From the NCBI GenBank assembly GCA_002529645.1, contig NAEP01000056.1:1-64000 (forward strand): a stretch of DNA of 64,000 nt. The letters are read 5' to 3'. Positions 49,416 to 58,470 of the stretch are shown here, one piece after another. Source of the stretch: Candidatus Lumbricidiphila eiseniae (GTDB lineage Bacteria; Actinomycetota; Actinomycetes; Actinomycetales; Microbacteriaceae). Every line of letters begins with the position of its first letter. Within the stretch, counting starts at the first letter, position 1. The notes under the pieces are model-generated. The model searched no databases and was not told the DNA's origin. It was given only the letters and a program-made list of their open reading frames with translations. Position numbers and translations under genes: made by a program.

Positions 49416-50080
49416 GAGCGTGTCTCCCCGGGGCGGTCGCTGCCTGCGAGTTGCATTCGAGTGGCGGGAACTTGAAGCCGCATCACGATCGCGGCACCAC
49501 CGTCGTTGTAGTAGCGGCGACGCACACTGATCTCAACGAACCCGAGCGAGCGATAGAGCGCGAGCGCGACGGCATTGTCAGCGCGCACCTCCAAAAACAG
49601 CTCCGGGATGCTCCGCCGCCCGGTTTCCGCGATGAGCGCGTGCATGAGCCCCCGCCCCAGCCCCCACCCTCGAACCTCGGGCGCCACCGCGATCGTCTGC
49701 ACATCGGCCTGGCTGCCCCCGCGCGGAGCACGCAGACCGGCGTAGCCGAGCAGGGCAGGACAATCGGGGGTGGTTCCCTCCCCGCGGGGGAGCAGTGCGG
49801 ATTTCTCGCCGGGCGTGCAATCTGGTCCGGTGGTTCCCTCCCCGCGCGGGAGCAGTGTCTGCGCTGCACCTGCTGCCCTCGGACGTTCTGCGGTTCCCTC
49901 CCCGCGGGGGTGGGGTATCTCCGCGTCCTGGTCAACAGCAACAAGGTAGTACCCGTGCTCGTCGGTCAGTTCCGCCCGCATGAGAGACTCCGGCCACGAA
50001 TCGACGCTAAAGACCGCTCGCTCCAACTCCATCACGCGATCAAGATCGGCCTCGGTGGCACGACGGGTGAGCGCGCTCAC
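49412..50080 (-). CDS. rimI: RimI-type N-acetyltransferase with CRISPR-like in-frame insert
   Basis: A 222-residue GNAT enzyme that acetylates the N-terminus of ribosomal protein S18 or other proteins. The acetyl-CoA loop is '[14 protein letters not shown]' and the C-terminal strand '[20 protein letters not shown]' fits RimI. Family members have about 150-165 residues. Here about 55 extra residues, three times 'PRGEGT', separate the strands 'YYLVAVDQD' and '[12 protein letters not shown]'. They are encoded by the 60-bp-period repeats at 49,769-49,917. Frame is kept throughout, and the insertion site is a surface turn. Whether the enzyme remains active is unknown. Confidence 0.88.
   Translation of the reverse strand: MSALTRRATEADLDRVMELERAVFSVDSWPESLMRAELTDEHGYYLVAVDQDAEIPHPRGEGTAERPRAAGAAQTLLPRGEGTTGPDCTPGEKSALLPRGEGTTPDCPALLGYAGLRAPRGGSQADVQTIAVAPEVRGWGLGRGLMHALIAETGRRSIPELFLEVRADNAVALALYRSLGFVEISVRRRYYNDGGAAIVMRLQVPATRMQLAGSDRPGETRS
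49769..49917. CRISPR. CRISPR-like mini-array of three repeats inside rimI
   Basis: A 29-bp unit beginning 'ggtggttccctccccgcg' at 49,769-49,797 recurs at 49,829-49,857 with one mismatch; a third, degenerate copy is at 49,889-49,917 (about 22 of 29). The period is 60 with 31-base spacers that differ from each other. The unit is partly palindromic (cccgcgcggg) and resembles type I-E repeats ('GGTTC..CCCCGCG...GGGAGCAG'). No leader or cas gene is present. Confidence 0.55.
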
Positions 50081-50694
50081 GCTCTCACCCGAGCGGCGGG
50101 TGGGAGCGTGACATCCGGTGACCGCAGATACACCGCGGTATCCTCAATGAGCGGCAGCCGATTCGCGGCCACGGCGAGCGCGGCGAGCGCACCGACATCA
50201 CCAGCACTCACCCGTGTGGCGCTCACTCGACTACCGGGCCCCTCAGGCACACCCGTGACCGGCCACAGTTCTGGCCCATCCGTTCGCACAGGAAGACCGT
50301 CGCGATCGCAACCCCGATAGCTCGACACCGCCGATTCTCGGCGACGGGCGTCGGTGACGATCTGCACCGGGCTCTCGCCCCCGAGTCGATACCACTCGCG
50401 AGCGATTGCGTCGTGCGAGAGCACCGGAATCACCGGGCAGCCAACGCCGAGCGCAAAGGCGCGCGCCGCTGCAATCCCGACCCGGAGTCCGGTAAACGGC
50501 CCCGGACCCATTCCCGCGGCCACAGCGGTCACTCCGGATGCCCCGGCCGTAGCCGCCAGCACATCTCGGATGAGTTCCCCGATCACCTCGGCGTGCCGCA
50601 TCGTGTCGTTCGTGCTCGCTTCCGCGAGCACAACAGCCTCCCGGTCAACAACGGCGACACTCGTTCCGACGGATGTGTCGATGGCCAGGAACAT
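50077..50694 (-). CDS. tsaB: tRNA threonylcarbamoyl complex dimerisation subunit TsaB
   Basis: A 205-residue ASKHA-fold protein that pairs with TsaD. 'LAIDTSVGTSVAVVD' and 'VTAVAAGMGPGPFTGLRVGIAAARAFAL' (in part) are typical. Its end overlaps the start of rimI. It lies 1.1 kb away from tsaE, from which it is separated by a lipoprotein gene on the other strand. Confidence 0.93.
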   Translation of the reverse strand: MFLAIDTSVGTSVAVVDREAVVLAEASTNDTMRHAEVIGELIRDVLAATAGASGVTAVAAGMGPGPFTGLRVGIAAARAFALGVGCPVIPVLSHDAIAREWYRLGGESPVQIVTDARRRESAVSSYRGCDRDGLPVRTDGPELWPVTGVPEGPGSRVSATRVSAGDVGALAALAVAANRLPLIEDTAVYLRSPDVTLPPAARVRA

Positions 50695-50928
50695 CCCATC
50701 AGCCTACGCGCCACACTATCGACGGGTGATGTTGCTGCGTTCTAAACACAGACGCGGGGGTGATATCTACTCTCGGGCAACCCACAGAACACCTACACGA
50801 GTGTGCTACAGCCCAACTTTGACTATGCTGTGACTACCGTGTCGGCTGGTTGGTGCCGATACCTGTTTGGTTGTTGCGACAGTTTGGTTGTTGCAACAAC
50901 CAAGTAAAAGGTGACGAGGAGCAGTATT
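50695..50928. other. Intergenic region upstream of tsaB and the lipoprotein
   Basis: 234 bases without a gene. It contains a local repeat 'gtttggttgttgc' (50,865 and 50,882, 17 bases apart) and the short palindrome 'gttgttgcaacaac'. It should hold divergent promoters for tsaB and the lipoprotein operon. Confidence 0.4.
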
Positions 50929-51048
50929 GTGAGACTGAAGCACCGTGTAACCGCCGGAATGACAACTGGGCTCTTCACCTCGGCACGCTGGTTGCCGTCA
51001 CACTCGCTTCTGCATCCCAAATCCGCGTGCTGTGAGGAGTGGTCATGA
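50929..51048 (+). CDS. Small ORF translationally coupled to a lipoprotein gene
   Basis: A 39-codon ORF from GTG 50929, preceded by GAGGAG 7 bases upstream and ending in an ATGA overlap with the lipoprotein start at 51045. The peptide starts 'RLKHRVTAGMTTGLF', basic with a short hydrophobic stretch, and ends 'SACCEEW'. It is too short for the ORF track. It may be a leader that sets translation of the lipoprotein. No homologue is known to me. Confidence 0.4.
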   Translation: MRLKHRVTAGMTTGLFTSARWLPSHSLLHPKSACCEEWS

Positions 51049-51704
51049 GGCACTCAGCCCGAGTGGTTGGTTTAGCTCTGGTGGTTCTGTCGTCCCTGGT
51101 GTCGCTGAGCGGCTGCGCCACACTCAGCATGTTGGCGGCCTCCCGTGGTTCGGCCGAGGGCGGACAAGGCGATTCGGCTGAAAGCGGAAAAAATGACGTT
51201 CCAACGTTCACCGGCCCGTGGGCCGAAGAGTTCTCGTACTCGTATGACGAAGCCACCACAGATTTTGAGCGGAAAGCACTGTCTGACGAGAAAATTTCTG
51301 AAGCGGAATTTGCGGAGACGGAACATCGTCTCAAAGCCTGCCTCGGCGCTCACGGAATCACTTTTTCGGGGTTCACATCGGACGAGAGCTTTGAGTTCAA
51401 CTTCTCCTCAGACATGGGATCAGACAGGGCTGACGAACTGGCGGACAAGTGCTCTGTGTCGTCCGGTCTAGACACGGTGGGCTCGCTCTTCTTCCAGGTG
51501 CGGAAGAACCCTCAAAATCTTGACTGGGCGACGATCATGGCGGCTTGCCTCGTGAAGAAAAAGGCTGTCCCACCGGAATACAGCGCGAGCGACTACCTCC
51601 GGGACGAACAAAAAAATGATCTCCCTCCCACTCGACCCACCGGAAACACGGCGCTTGATGACTGCAGTGCTGATCCTCTGGGTCTGCTGACCCCGTCGAA
51701 GTAG
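51045..51704 (+). CDS. Predicted lipoprotein, unknown function
   Basis: A 219-residue protein. The signal 'LALVVLSSLVSLSGC' ends in a lipobox (LSGC), so it would be lipid-anchored outside the membrane. The mature part is acidic and contains 'RLKACLGAHGITFSGF' and two later Cys. ATG 51045 follows GAGGAG. It interrupts the usual tsaB-tsaE neighbourhood, which hints at a later insertion. No known domain is recognised. Confidence 0.75.
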   Translation: MRHSARVVGLALVVLSSLVSLSGCATLSMLAASRGSAEGGQGDSAESGKNDVPTFTGPWAEEFSYSYDEATTDFERKALSDEKISEAEFAETEHRLKACLGAHGITFSGFTSDESFEFNFSSDMGSDRADELADKCSVSSGLDTVGSLFFQVRKNPQNLDWATIMAACLVKKKAVPPEYSASDYLRDEQKNDLPPTRPTGNTALDDCSADPLGLLTPSK

Positions 51705-51743
51705 GGTGCCAGAGTGGGGACTGTGAGTGTGGTGGGCCCGTAG

Positions 51744-51827
51744 GTTCCTGGCGCAACGGAACTGGACCAGAGCCGACTACTCACCGAGGGCAACCCGCTG
51801 AAAAGTTCCTGGCGCAATGGAACTGGA
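51744..51827. repeat. Direct repeat pair with 61-bp offset
   Basis: A 23-bp unit beginning 'gttcctggcgcaa' at 51,744-51,766 recurs at 51,805-51,827 with one mismatch, exactly 61 bases apart. The unit is partly palindromic (GTTCC...GGAAC), as CRISPR repeats often are. It lies between the lipoprotein gene and tsaE. Confidence 0.75.
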
Positions 51828-51847
51828 TGCTCCTGCGCACAGCCGTG

Positions 51848-52372
51848 TTAGGAACCGTCGTCACCGGTCTCATACCCGGATCTCATCCAGCGCGGCCCGA
51901 ATCCGCGCAGCGTGACGACCCGCGGTTCGTCACCACCCGATTCCTCCGTGGCACCACTCGGGTCTTCAACACCCCCGAAAACACGGGCACCGCGCGGCCG
52001 CTCAATCGTCACCTCCAGCCATGATTCGGCTGCCCCGTCCACGAATCCCGCCCCCCACTCCACAACGACAACCGACGAGGCGATATCAATGTCGAGGTCG
52101 TCCAGCTCCGCGGCATCCCCGAGTCGATAGGCGTCTGCGTGCACGAGGGGCGGCCCACCCACGAGGCTGGGGTGACTGCGCGCAAGCACGAATGTTGGGC
52201 TCTGGATCGGGCCGCGCACACCCACACCATCCCCGATACCGCGGGTGAGTGTCGTCTTGCCCGCTCCGAGCGGACCGGTCAGCACAATAAGGTCTCCCGC
52301 CCGCAACTGTGCCCCGAGTCTGCGGCCCAGTCCCACCATCGCGGCGGAGTCAGGGACATCCACCCGAATCAT
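51848..52372 (-). CDS. tsaE: tRNA threonylcarbamoyladenosine ATPase TsaE
   Basis: A 174-residue P-loop ATPase needed for t6A synthesis. 'VLTGPLGAGKTTLTRGIGDGVG' is Walker A and 'QSPTFVLA' plus 'LVHADAYRL' are conserved. The last ~50 residues are longer and more acidic than usual. It overlaps alr by 4 bases at the start. Confidence 0.94.
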   Translation of the reverse strand: MIRVDVPDSAAMVGLGRRLGAQLRAGDLIVLTGPLGAGKTTLTRGIGDGVGVRGPIQSPTFVLARSHPSLVGGPPLVHADAYRLGDAAELDDLDIDIASSVVVVEWGAGFVDGAAESWLEVTIERPRGARVFGGVEDPSGATEESGGDEPRVVTLRGFGPRWMRSGYETGDDGS

Positions 52373-53655
52373 GTCACGCCGAGAGCCCGGCGCGGTACCC
52401 GCGGCCCGATCCGGGTGACGATGTCGTAGCCGATGGTACCCGCGGCAACGGCCCAGTCCTCCGCTGACGGCACGCCCGTGCTCGGATCTCCGAACAGCAC
52501 AACCTCATCACCGGCCGCCACCGGAGCGTTGCCGACATCGACAACACACTGGTCCATCGCAATCCGACCCACAACCGGTCGGCGACCTCCCGCAAGCCAG
52601 ACCTCTCCCCGGTTGGATGCCTGCCGCGGAAGTCCATCAGCGTAGCCGAATGGAATCAGCGCCACCGTGGTCTCTCGGTCAGGGCGCCAGGTGTGGTTAT
52701 AAGAGACGCCAACTCCGGCAGGCAGTCGATGCACCGCAATGACCCGACCTCGCAGTGTCATTGCCGGATGCAGGCCCAGTTCGGCGGGTGTCACCGTCGC
52801 CGCAAACGGTGACACCCCATAACCGGCAATCCCAACCCGCACCATATCGAACCACGCAGCTGGGGTCGTGAACACGGCGGATGACGCGGCAAGATGACGC
52901 AACCCGGGGTTAAGTCCCGTCGCGCGCACCAGTTCAACCGCGCGCACAAAGATCTCCCGTTGCGCGGCGTCCTCATCAGACGAGGTGTTTGCGAGATGAC
53001 TCATGATGCCCTTCAACACCACCCGACCTGCGCTGTGCGCGGCGAGCACCGCCTCGCACAGCGCAGGAAGGTTGGCGAACGCAACCCCGTTCCGGCTGAG
53101 ACCGGTGTCAACTTTCAGATGGATGGCGGCGACCCGAGACAGAGCGGCTGCAGCCTCCACCACCGCACCCAACTGTGCGCGCGAGGAGACCGCCACCTCG
53201 ATATTTGCGGCCAGTGCCGACACAAAGTCAGTGTCCGGGTCGTGTAACCAGGCGAGCACGGGAACAGTAACGCCAGCTTTGCGCAGCGCGAGTGCCTCTG
53301 TCACATCGGCTACGCCGAGCGCGGATGCCCCGCCCTCGAGTGCTGCCCGCGCGGCAATGATCGGATCATGGCCGTAGCCATTGGCCTTAACGACTGCCAT
53401 CACCCGCGCGGGCGATACCCGGGTCACGATGCTCGCAATATTGTGGCGAATGGCGTCGGTGCTGATGAGGGCCTCACGAAAAGGCCCCGGCGTCGCACCC
53501 ATCCGGGCGGGCGGGTCTACAGTTGCGGCGAGTGCGTCTGCAGCGGGCACGCCCGCAGGTGGGGCGGACAGGCGGGCGAGTGCAGCGGGCCCAGGAACAA
53601 GCACAGGTTCGGAAACAGACCCGGGCCTGTTTCCGGGCCCCACAGGATTCGTCAT
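52369..53655 (-). CDS. alr: Alanine racemase
   Basis: A 428-residue PLP enzyme that makes D-alanine for peptidoglycan. The PLP lysine is in 'VMAVVKANGYGHD' and the catalytic Tyr region is 'GVGVSYNHTW'. ATG 53655 overlaps the acpS stop by ATGA. A 50-residue Pro/Ala-rich N-terminus precedes the barrel ('PGPAALARLSAPPAG'), which is not found in shorter homologues. Part of an acpS-alr-tsaE operon. Confidence 0.94.
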   Translation of the reverse strand: MTNPVGPGNRPGSVSEPVLVPGPAALARLSAPPAGVPAADALAATVDPPARMGATPGPFREALISTDAIRHNIASIVTRVSPARVMAVVKANGYGHDPIIAARAALEGGASALGVADVTEALALRKAGVTVPVLAWLHDPDTDFVSALAANIEVAVSSRAQLGAVVEAAAALSRVAAIHLKVDTGLSRNGVAFANLPALCEAVLAAHSAGRVVLKGIMSHLANTSSDEDAAQREIFVRAVELVRATGLNPGLRHLAASSAVFTTPAAWFDMVRVGIAGYGVSPFAATVTPAELGLHPAMTLRGRVIAVHRLPAGVGVSYNHTWRPDRETTVALIPFGYADGLPRQASNRGEVWLAGGRRPVVGRIAMDQCVVDVGNAPVAAGDEVVLFGDPSTGVPSAEDWAVAAGTIGYDIVTRIGPRVPRRALGVT

Positions 53656-54020
53656 TGCCCGCCTGCCTCCCTCGATTCCAGCACGACAAACGCACTCGCA
53701 ATTCCGGCGTCGTGGGTCATCGAGAGGTGAACCCGAGCGACGCGACACGACGCAACACGCGTGGCCAGCGCCCCCGTCAGTTCAAAATCCGGCTTACCCG
53801 CTGCGTCTTGCACCACACGCATATCGTGCCACGTTGCGCCGGAGAATCCACCGAGCGCTTTGATGAGTGCTTCCTTCGCGGCATACCGTGCGGCGAGCGA
53901 CCTCGGCGGCAGGTCACGCTCGGCGACAGAGAACAGACGTTCACGCAGTCGCGGCGTCCGGGCCAGTGTCCGCTCAAACCGGTCAATGTCAACGACATCG
54001 ATTCCGATTCCGACAATCAT
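53652..54020 (-). CDS. acpS: Holo-[acyl-carrier-protein] synthase
   Basis: A 122-residue AcpS-type phosphopantetheinyl transferase for fatty-acid ACP. 'IVGIGIDVVDIDRFERTL' and 'RYAAKEALIKALGG' contain the Mg-binding Asp and Glu. It differs from the Sfp-type enzyme of the polyketide cluster. It overlaps alr and lies 27 bases after glmS. Confidence 0.95.
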   Translation of the reverse strand: MIVGIGIDVVDIDRFERTLARTPRLRERLFSVAERDLPPRSLAARYAAKEALIKALGGFSGATWHDMRVVQDAAGKPDFELTGALATRVASCRVARVHLSMTHDAGIASAFVVLESREAGGQ

Positions 54021-54047
54021 CCGGTGCTCTCTCGTGCAGACACGGGG

Positions 54048-55898
54048 TCACTCCACCGTGACGGATTTGGCAAGATTGCGCGGCTGGTCAACATCCAAGC
54101 CCTTCGCGTGCGCGAGTTCGAGGGCGAAAATCTGCAGCGGCACAACCTGCATAAAAGGCTCACACAGCGGGTCAGCGAGCGGGATCCGCAGCACCTCATC
54201 GGCATACGGCAGCACCGCGGCATCCCCCGCCTCGGCAATGGCAATAACCCGGGCACCGCGCGCGCGAATCTCCTGAATATTCGAGACCACCTTGGAATGC
54301 AAAACGGATGACCCACGCGGGCTGGGCACCACGACAAACACCGGAAGGCCCGGCTCGATCAGCGCAATCGGACCGTGTTTGAGCTCACCCGCGGCAAAGC
54401 CCTCGGCGTGAATATAGGCGAGCTCCTTAAGCTTGAGCGCACCCTCCAAGGCGATCGGGTACCCCACGTGTCGTCCAAGAAACAGCACAGAACGAGTATC
54501 CGCCATCCAGCGCGCCAACTGCGCAACCCGCTCCGCCTCGGATGTGACCACCGCAATCTTGTCGGGAACCGCGAGCAGTTCAACTGTTAGGTGCTCTCTC
54601 TCACTCGACGAGAGCGTTCCACGCACCCGAGCCAGGTGCAATCCCAGCAGATAGAGTGCCGCTATTTGTGTGACAAAACCCTTGGTGGATGCCACGGCAA
54701 CTTCCGGTCCAGCGTGCGTGTAGATCGCGGCATCCGATTCACGCGGAATAGTCGCGCCCTGCGTGTTGCACACCGAAATCGTCGTTGCCCCCTGCGCCCG
54801 AGCGTGTTTGACCGCCATGAGGGTGTCCATCGTTTCACCGGATTGGCTGACCGACACAACGAGTGTGTCAGCATTGATCACCGGACTGCGGTACCGAAAC
54901 TCGTGGCTCAGTTCCACCTCAACGGGCACCCGCACCCAGCTCTCGAGGGCATACTTCGCGACCATGCCCGCATAGGCAGCTGTGCCGCACGCGATGATCA
55001 CAATGCGGTGGATGCCCCGCAGCAGATCATCCCCCAGTGCGGTGAGCTCGGGAATCGCGACATCCCCGTCGTTCACTCGACCGAGCAGAGTGTTCGCCAC
55101 CGCGACCGGTTGCTCGGAGACCTCTTTGCGCATGAAGGAGGACCATCCACCCTTGTCTGCGGCACCGGCCTCCCAGGCCACACGGAAAGGCTCAGCCACC
55201 ACCTCGCGACCGTCAAAGTCACTGACCGTGACACTTGTTGCGGTGATATCAACGATCTGATCCTGCCCGAGAGCGATCGCCCGTTGCGTGTACTCGACGA
55301 AGGCCGCGACATCCGAACCCAGAAAGTTTTCACCGTCACCGAGCCCCACCACCAGTGGCGAGTTGCGACGAGCACCGACAACTCGACCAGGTTCGGCCTC
55401 GTGCACGGCAAGAAAGGTGTACGCACCCTCGAATCGGGCTACGCAGCGACGGAGCGCTTCACGCAGATCGCCCGTTTCGTGGTAGAGCCGACCAACCATG
55501 AGCGCGGCGACCTCGGTGTCGGTTTCGCTCGTGAACGTGTCACCCGCCGCGACCAGTTCAGCACGCAGCTCCGCAAAATTCTCAATAATGCCGTTGTGGA
55601 TGAGTGCCAGTCGGCCCTGATCACCCAGGTGGGGATGCGCGTTTGCGTCAGTGGGGCCCCCGTGCGTCGCCCAGCGAGTATGCCCGATCCCGGTTCCGCC
55701 CACCGACAGCGGGTGCGCGGCAAGTTCCGCCTCCAAAACCCCCAGTTTCCCAGCTTTTTTGGATGTCCGGAGAACGCCGTCACCGCACATAACCGCGACC
55801 CCGGCAGAGTCATAACCGCGGTACTCCAGACGGCGAAGCCCACCCAACACGACGTCAATGCTGCTGCGGTGTCCGACATAGCCCACGATTCCACACAT
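54048..55898 (-). CDS. glmS: Glutamine--fructose-6-phosphate aminotransferase
   Basis: A 616-residue enzyme that makes glucosamine-6-phosphate for the cell wall. The N-terminal Cys nucleophile is in 'MCGIVGYVGHR', the glutaminase domain contains 'GHTRWATHG', and two SIS isomerase domains follow with 'VSQSGETMDTL' and the C-terminal 'NLAKSVTVE'. No glmS ribozyme is visible upstream, as expected outside Firmicutes. First gene of the glmS-acpS-alr-tsaE run. Confidence 0.96.
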   Translation of the reverse strand: MCGIVGYVGHRSSIDVVLGGLRRLEYRGYDSAGVAVMCGDGVLRTSKKAGKLGVLEAELAAHPLSVGGTGIGHTRWATHGGPTDANAHPHLGDQGRLALIHNGIIENFAELRAELVAAGDTFTSETDTEVAALMVGRLYHETGDLREALRRCVARFEGAYTFLAVHEAEPGRVVGARRNSPLVVGLGDGENFLGSDVAAFVEYTQRAIALGQDQIVDITATSVTVSDFDGREVVAEPFRVAWEAGAADKGGWSSFMRKEVSEQPVAVANTLLGRVNDGDVAIPELTALGDDLLRGIHRIVIIACGTAAYAGMVAKYALESWVRVPVEVELSHEFRYRSPVINADTLVVSVSQSGETMDTLMAVKHARAQGATTISVCNTQGATIPRESDAAIYTHAGPEVAVASTKGFVTQIAALYLLGLHLARVRGTLSSSEREHLTVELLAVPDKIAVVTSEAERVAQLARWMADTRSVLFLGRHVGYPIALEGALKLKELAYIHAEGFAAGELKHGPIALIEPGLPVFVVVPSPRGSSVLHSKVVSNIQEIRARGARVIAIAEAGDAAVLPYADEVLRIPLADPLCEPFMQVVPLQIFALELAHAKGLDVDQPRNLAKSVTVE

Positions 55899-55956
55899 GC
55901 GCTCGATCCTATCGGGGCGGCCTACCGCGTAGTCGAGGGACTTTTTGCAGCCTCGA

Positions 55957-56829
55957 TCATCGCTCCGCCACGGTCACAACATTGGCAAGGAGCATCGCCC
56001 GGGTCATCGGACCAACACCGCCCGGATTGGGCGAGAAGTATCCCGCGACATCCACCACCCGCGGGTCAACATCACCGGTCAGCCGGGGGCGACCGGTCAC
56101 CGGATCATCCACCCGAGTGATACCGACATCGAGCACGGCGGCACCGGGCTTCACCCAGTCGGGTGCGATGAGGTGCGGCACCCCGACCGCGGCAACAACA
56201 ATGTCTGCGTGTCGCACCTCATCCGACAGATCGGTCGTGCGGGAATGGGTGAGCGTCACGGTGGCGTCGAGTCCCTTGCGCGTCAACAACAGTCCGAGCG
56301 GACGCCCCACCGTAATGCCGCGGCCGATCACGACAGCGCGGCGGCCCGCGAGCGGCACCTCATATCGTCGCAGAAGTTCGACAATACCCGCCGGGGTACA
56401 CGGCAGTGGTGAGGCAAGATCACCCGCAACGCTGAGCACCAGCCGCCCCAAATTCGTCGGGTGCAGGCCGTCGGCGTCCTTATCGGGGTCAATGAGTTCG
56501 AGCATGTCACGTTCACAAAGGCCGGCCGGCAGTGGGAGCTGCACGATATACCCCGTCACCTCCGGTGCAGCATTGAGATCGCGAAGTGCCGCACGCACGT
56601 CGGCAGCCGACGCCGTCGAGGGCAGATCAACACGAATCGATGCGATCCCCACCTCCGCGCAATCACGGTGTTTCCCGGCAACATACGACCGGGATCCGGG
56701 ATCTTCACCCACAAGGAGAGTGCCGAGACCGGGTGTGATTCCACGCCCACGCAGCGACTCGATCCGGATCGCGAGCTCCCGTTTGACGGCGGTAGCGGTC
56801 GCGCTTCCGTCGAGTGTGAGCGCCGCCAT
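55957..56829 (-). CDS. folD: Bifunctional methylenetetrahydrofolate dehydrogenase/cyclohydrolase
   Basis: A 290-residue enzyme interconverting methylene-THF and formyl-THF. '[15 protein letters not shown]' carries the catalytic Lys, '[10 protein letters not shown]' is the substrate motif and '[17 protein letters not shown]' binds NADP. ATG 56829 stands 4 bases after the glyA stop, so both are co-transcribed and linked in one-carbon metabolism. The ORF extension further upstream lies inside glyA. Confidence 0.94.
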   Translation of the reverse strand: MAALTLDGSATATAVKRELAIRIESLRGRGITPGLGTLLVGEDPGSRSYVAGKHRDCAEVGIASIRVDLPSTASAADVRAALRDLNAAPEVTGYIVQLPLPAGLCERDMLELIDPDKDADGLHPTNLGRLVLSVAGDLASPLPCTPAGIVELLRRYEVPLAGRRAVVIGRGITVGRPLGLLLTRKGLDATVTLTHSRTTDLSDEVRHADIVVAAVGVPHLIAPDWVKPGAAVLDVGITRVDDPVTGRPRLTGDVDPRVVDVAGYFSPNPGGVGPMTRAMLLANVVTVAER

Positions 56830-56833
56830 GGGG

Positions 56834-58105
56834 TTACTGCGCCAGGCCCGGGTAGAGCGGAAACGCCGCAGTGAGAGCTTCCACTCGGGCGCGCAGCGCC
56901 GGGACATCCGCCCCCTGCAGTGCGTGTGCAACGATGTCGGCAACCTCCGCGAATTCTGTATCACCGAAGCCGCGGGTTGCCAGCGCGGGCGCACCGATGC
57001 GCAGGCCGGATGTCACCATCGGCGGGCGCGGATCACCTGGCACCGCATTTCGGTTCACCGTGATGCGAACATCGTGCAGGATGTTCTCAGCCTGCTGGCC
57101 GTCAAGCTTCGAGGCGCGCAGGTCGGCCAACACAAGGTGCACATCGGTACCCCCGGTGAGCACGTCGATGCCCGCTGCCTTCGAGTCGGGATCGGTCAGA
57201 CGCTGGGCAATAATCTGGGCCCCTCGAATGGTACGTTCCTGCCGATCCCGAAACTCGGCGGTCGCCGCAATCTTGAACGCAGTGGCCTTCGCGGCGATGA
57301 CGTGCATGAGCGGTCCGCCCTGTTGGCCGGGGAACACGTTGGAGTTGAGCGCCTTTGCCAGGCTCGTGTCGCGCGCAACAATAAACCCCGAGCGCGGACC
57401 GCCAATGGTCTTGTGCACGGTCGAGGAGACAACATCCGCGTACGGAACCGGCGAGGGGTGCACCCCGGCAGCAACAAGTCCGGCAAAGTGGGCCATATCG
57501 ACCCAGAGCTTCGCTCCCACCTCGTCGGCAATCGCACGAAATGCCGCAAAGTCAAGGTGACGCGGGTATGCCGACCACCCGGCGATGATGACCTGTGGTC
57601 GGTGTTCGAGTGCTTTGTCGCGAACGACATTCATGTCGATCAGGAAGGTTTTCGGGTCAACACCGTACGAGACAGCGCTGTAGAGCTTGCCCGAAAAATT
57701 GAGCTTCATACCGTGGGTCAAGTGGCCGCCGTGCGCAAGTTCGAGTCCGAGAATGGTGTCGCCCGGCTGCGCGATTGCCGACAGCACGGCCGCGTTGGCG
57801 GTTGCTCCCGAGTGGGGTTGCACGTTTGCGTAGGCTGCCCCGAACAGCGACCTGGCCCGCTCGATGGCGAGCGACTCCGCGACATCCACAAACTCGCAGC
57901 CGCCGTAGTAGCGGCGGCCCGGATACCCCTCCGCGTACTTGTTGGTGAGCACCGAACCCTGCGACTGCAGAACCGACACGGGAACAAGATTCTCGGACGC
58001 GATCATCTCAAGATAGTCGCGCTGACGACCAAGTTCGTCATCGAGAACAGCGGCAATCTCGGGGTCAACCTCGGCTAGCTGCTGGTTGAAGTAGGACTCG
58101 GCCAT
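56834..58105 (-). CDS. glyA: Serine hydroxymethyltransferase
   Basis: A 423-residue PLP enzyme that makes glycine and methylene-THF from serine. The PLP lysine is in '[16 protein letters not shown]', and '[32 protein letters not shown]' (in part) is the conserved start. ATG 58105 follows GAAGGAG 4 bases upstream; the 538-residue ORF is an artefact. Operon with folD. Confidence 0.96.
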   Translation of the reverse strand: MAESYFNQQLAEVDPEIAAVLDDELGRQRDYLEMIASENLVPVSVLQSQGSVLTNKYAEGYPGRRYYGGCEFVDVAESLAIERARSLFGAAYANVQPHSGATANAAVLSAIAQPGDTILGLELAHGGHLTHGMKLNFSGKLYSAVSYGVDPKTFLIDMNVVRDKALEHRPQVIIAGWSAYPRHLDFAAFRAIADEVGAKLWVDMAHFAGLVAAGVHPSPVPYADVVSSTVHKTIGGPRSGFIVARDTSLAKALNSNVFPGQQGGPLMHVIAAKATAFKIAATAEFRDRQERTIRGAQIIAQRLTDPDSKAAGIDVLTGGTDVHLVLADLRASKLDGQQAENILHDVRITVNRNAVPGDPRPPMVTSGLRIGAPALATRGFGDTEFAEVADIVAHALQGADVPALRARVEALTAAFPLYPGLAQ

Positions 58106-58470
58106 GTGGCTCCTTCGGCAAACGGGCTGGTAGAGCAGCGAAACACTGTGGATGTCGCGGCATCCGTGCACTGGCCCGGGCGCGCGGTCATCCCAGCTCC
58201 CGGCGTCGCCTCCAGTGGTAACCACCTCAACGCCGGTTGCGACGGACCCAAGCTTAGCAAGCGGTTCCTGTCGGCCGAATTCTGTGGGAAACCCGAGAAA
58301 ACATGGGAGTTGCCCAAAATTACCTGGGAGATACCTGAGAATAGTTGAGGGCTTGTTGACAGCGGTCGTGTACCTACTTAGCATCAATAAGTCCAATAAA
58401 TGGATAAAACACAGCATCCGATCACGGACTCCTCGTCCGTCCAACACCATCCAACATCAAGGAGGATGTT
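58106..58470. other. Divergent intergenic region between glyA and the sugar ABC operon
   Basis: 365 bases. The left part belongs to glyA, with no riboswitch recognised. The right part carries the sugar operon promoter at 58,356-58,384 and the ribosome-binding site AAGGAGG at 58,459. No clear LacI-type palindrome could be assigned between the -10 box and the gene. Confidence 0.5.
58356..58384 (+). promoter_or_regulatory. Promoter of the sugar ABC operon
   Basis: A consensus -35 box TTGACA (58,356-58,361) is followed after exactly 17 bases by TAGCAT (58,379-58,384), in a local AT-rich segment 87 bases upstream of the binding-protein gene. Confidence 0.75.

Noticed and set aside
54591-56120. 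509-codon ORF on the plus strand
   Set aside because: Antisense to glmS; no domain and composition of a shadow.
55982-58078. 698-codon ORF on the plus strand
   Set aside because: Antisense to folD and glyA, both of which are certain. Long antisense frames are common in high-GC DNA.
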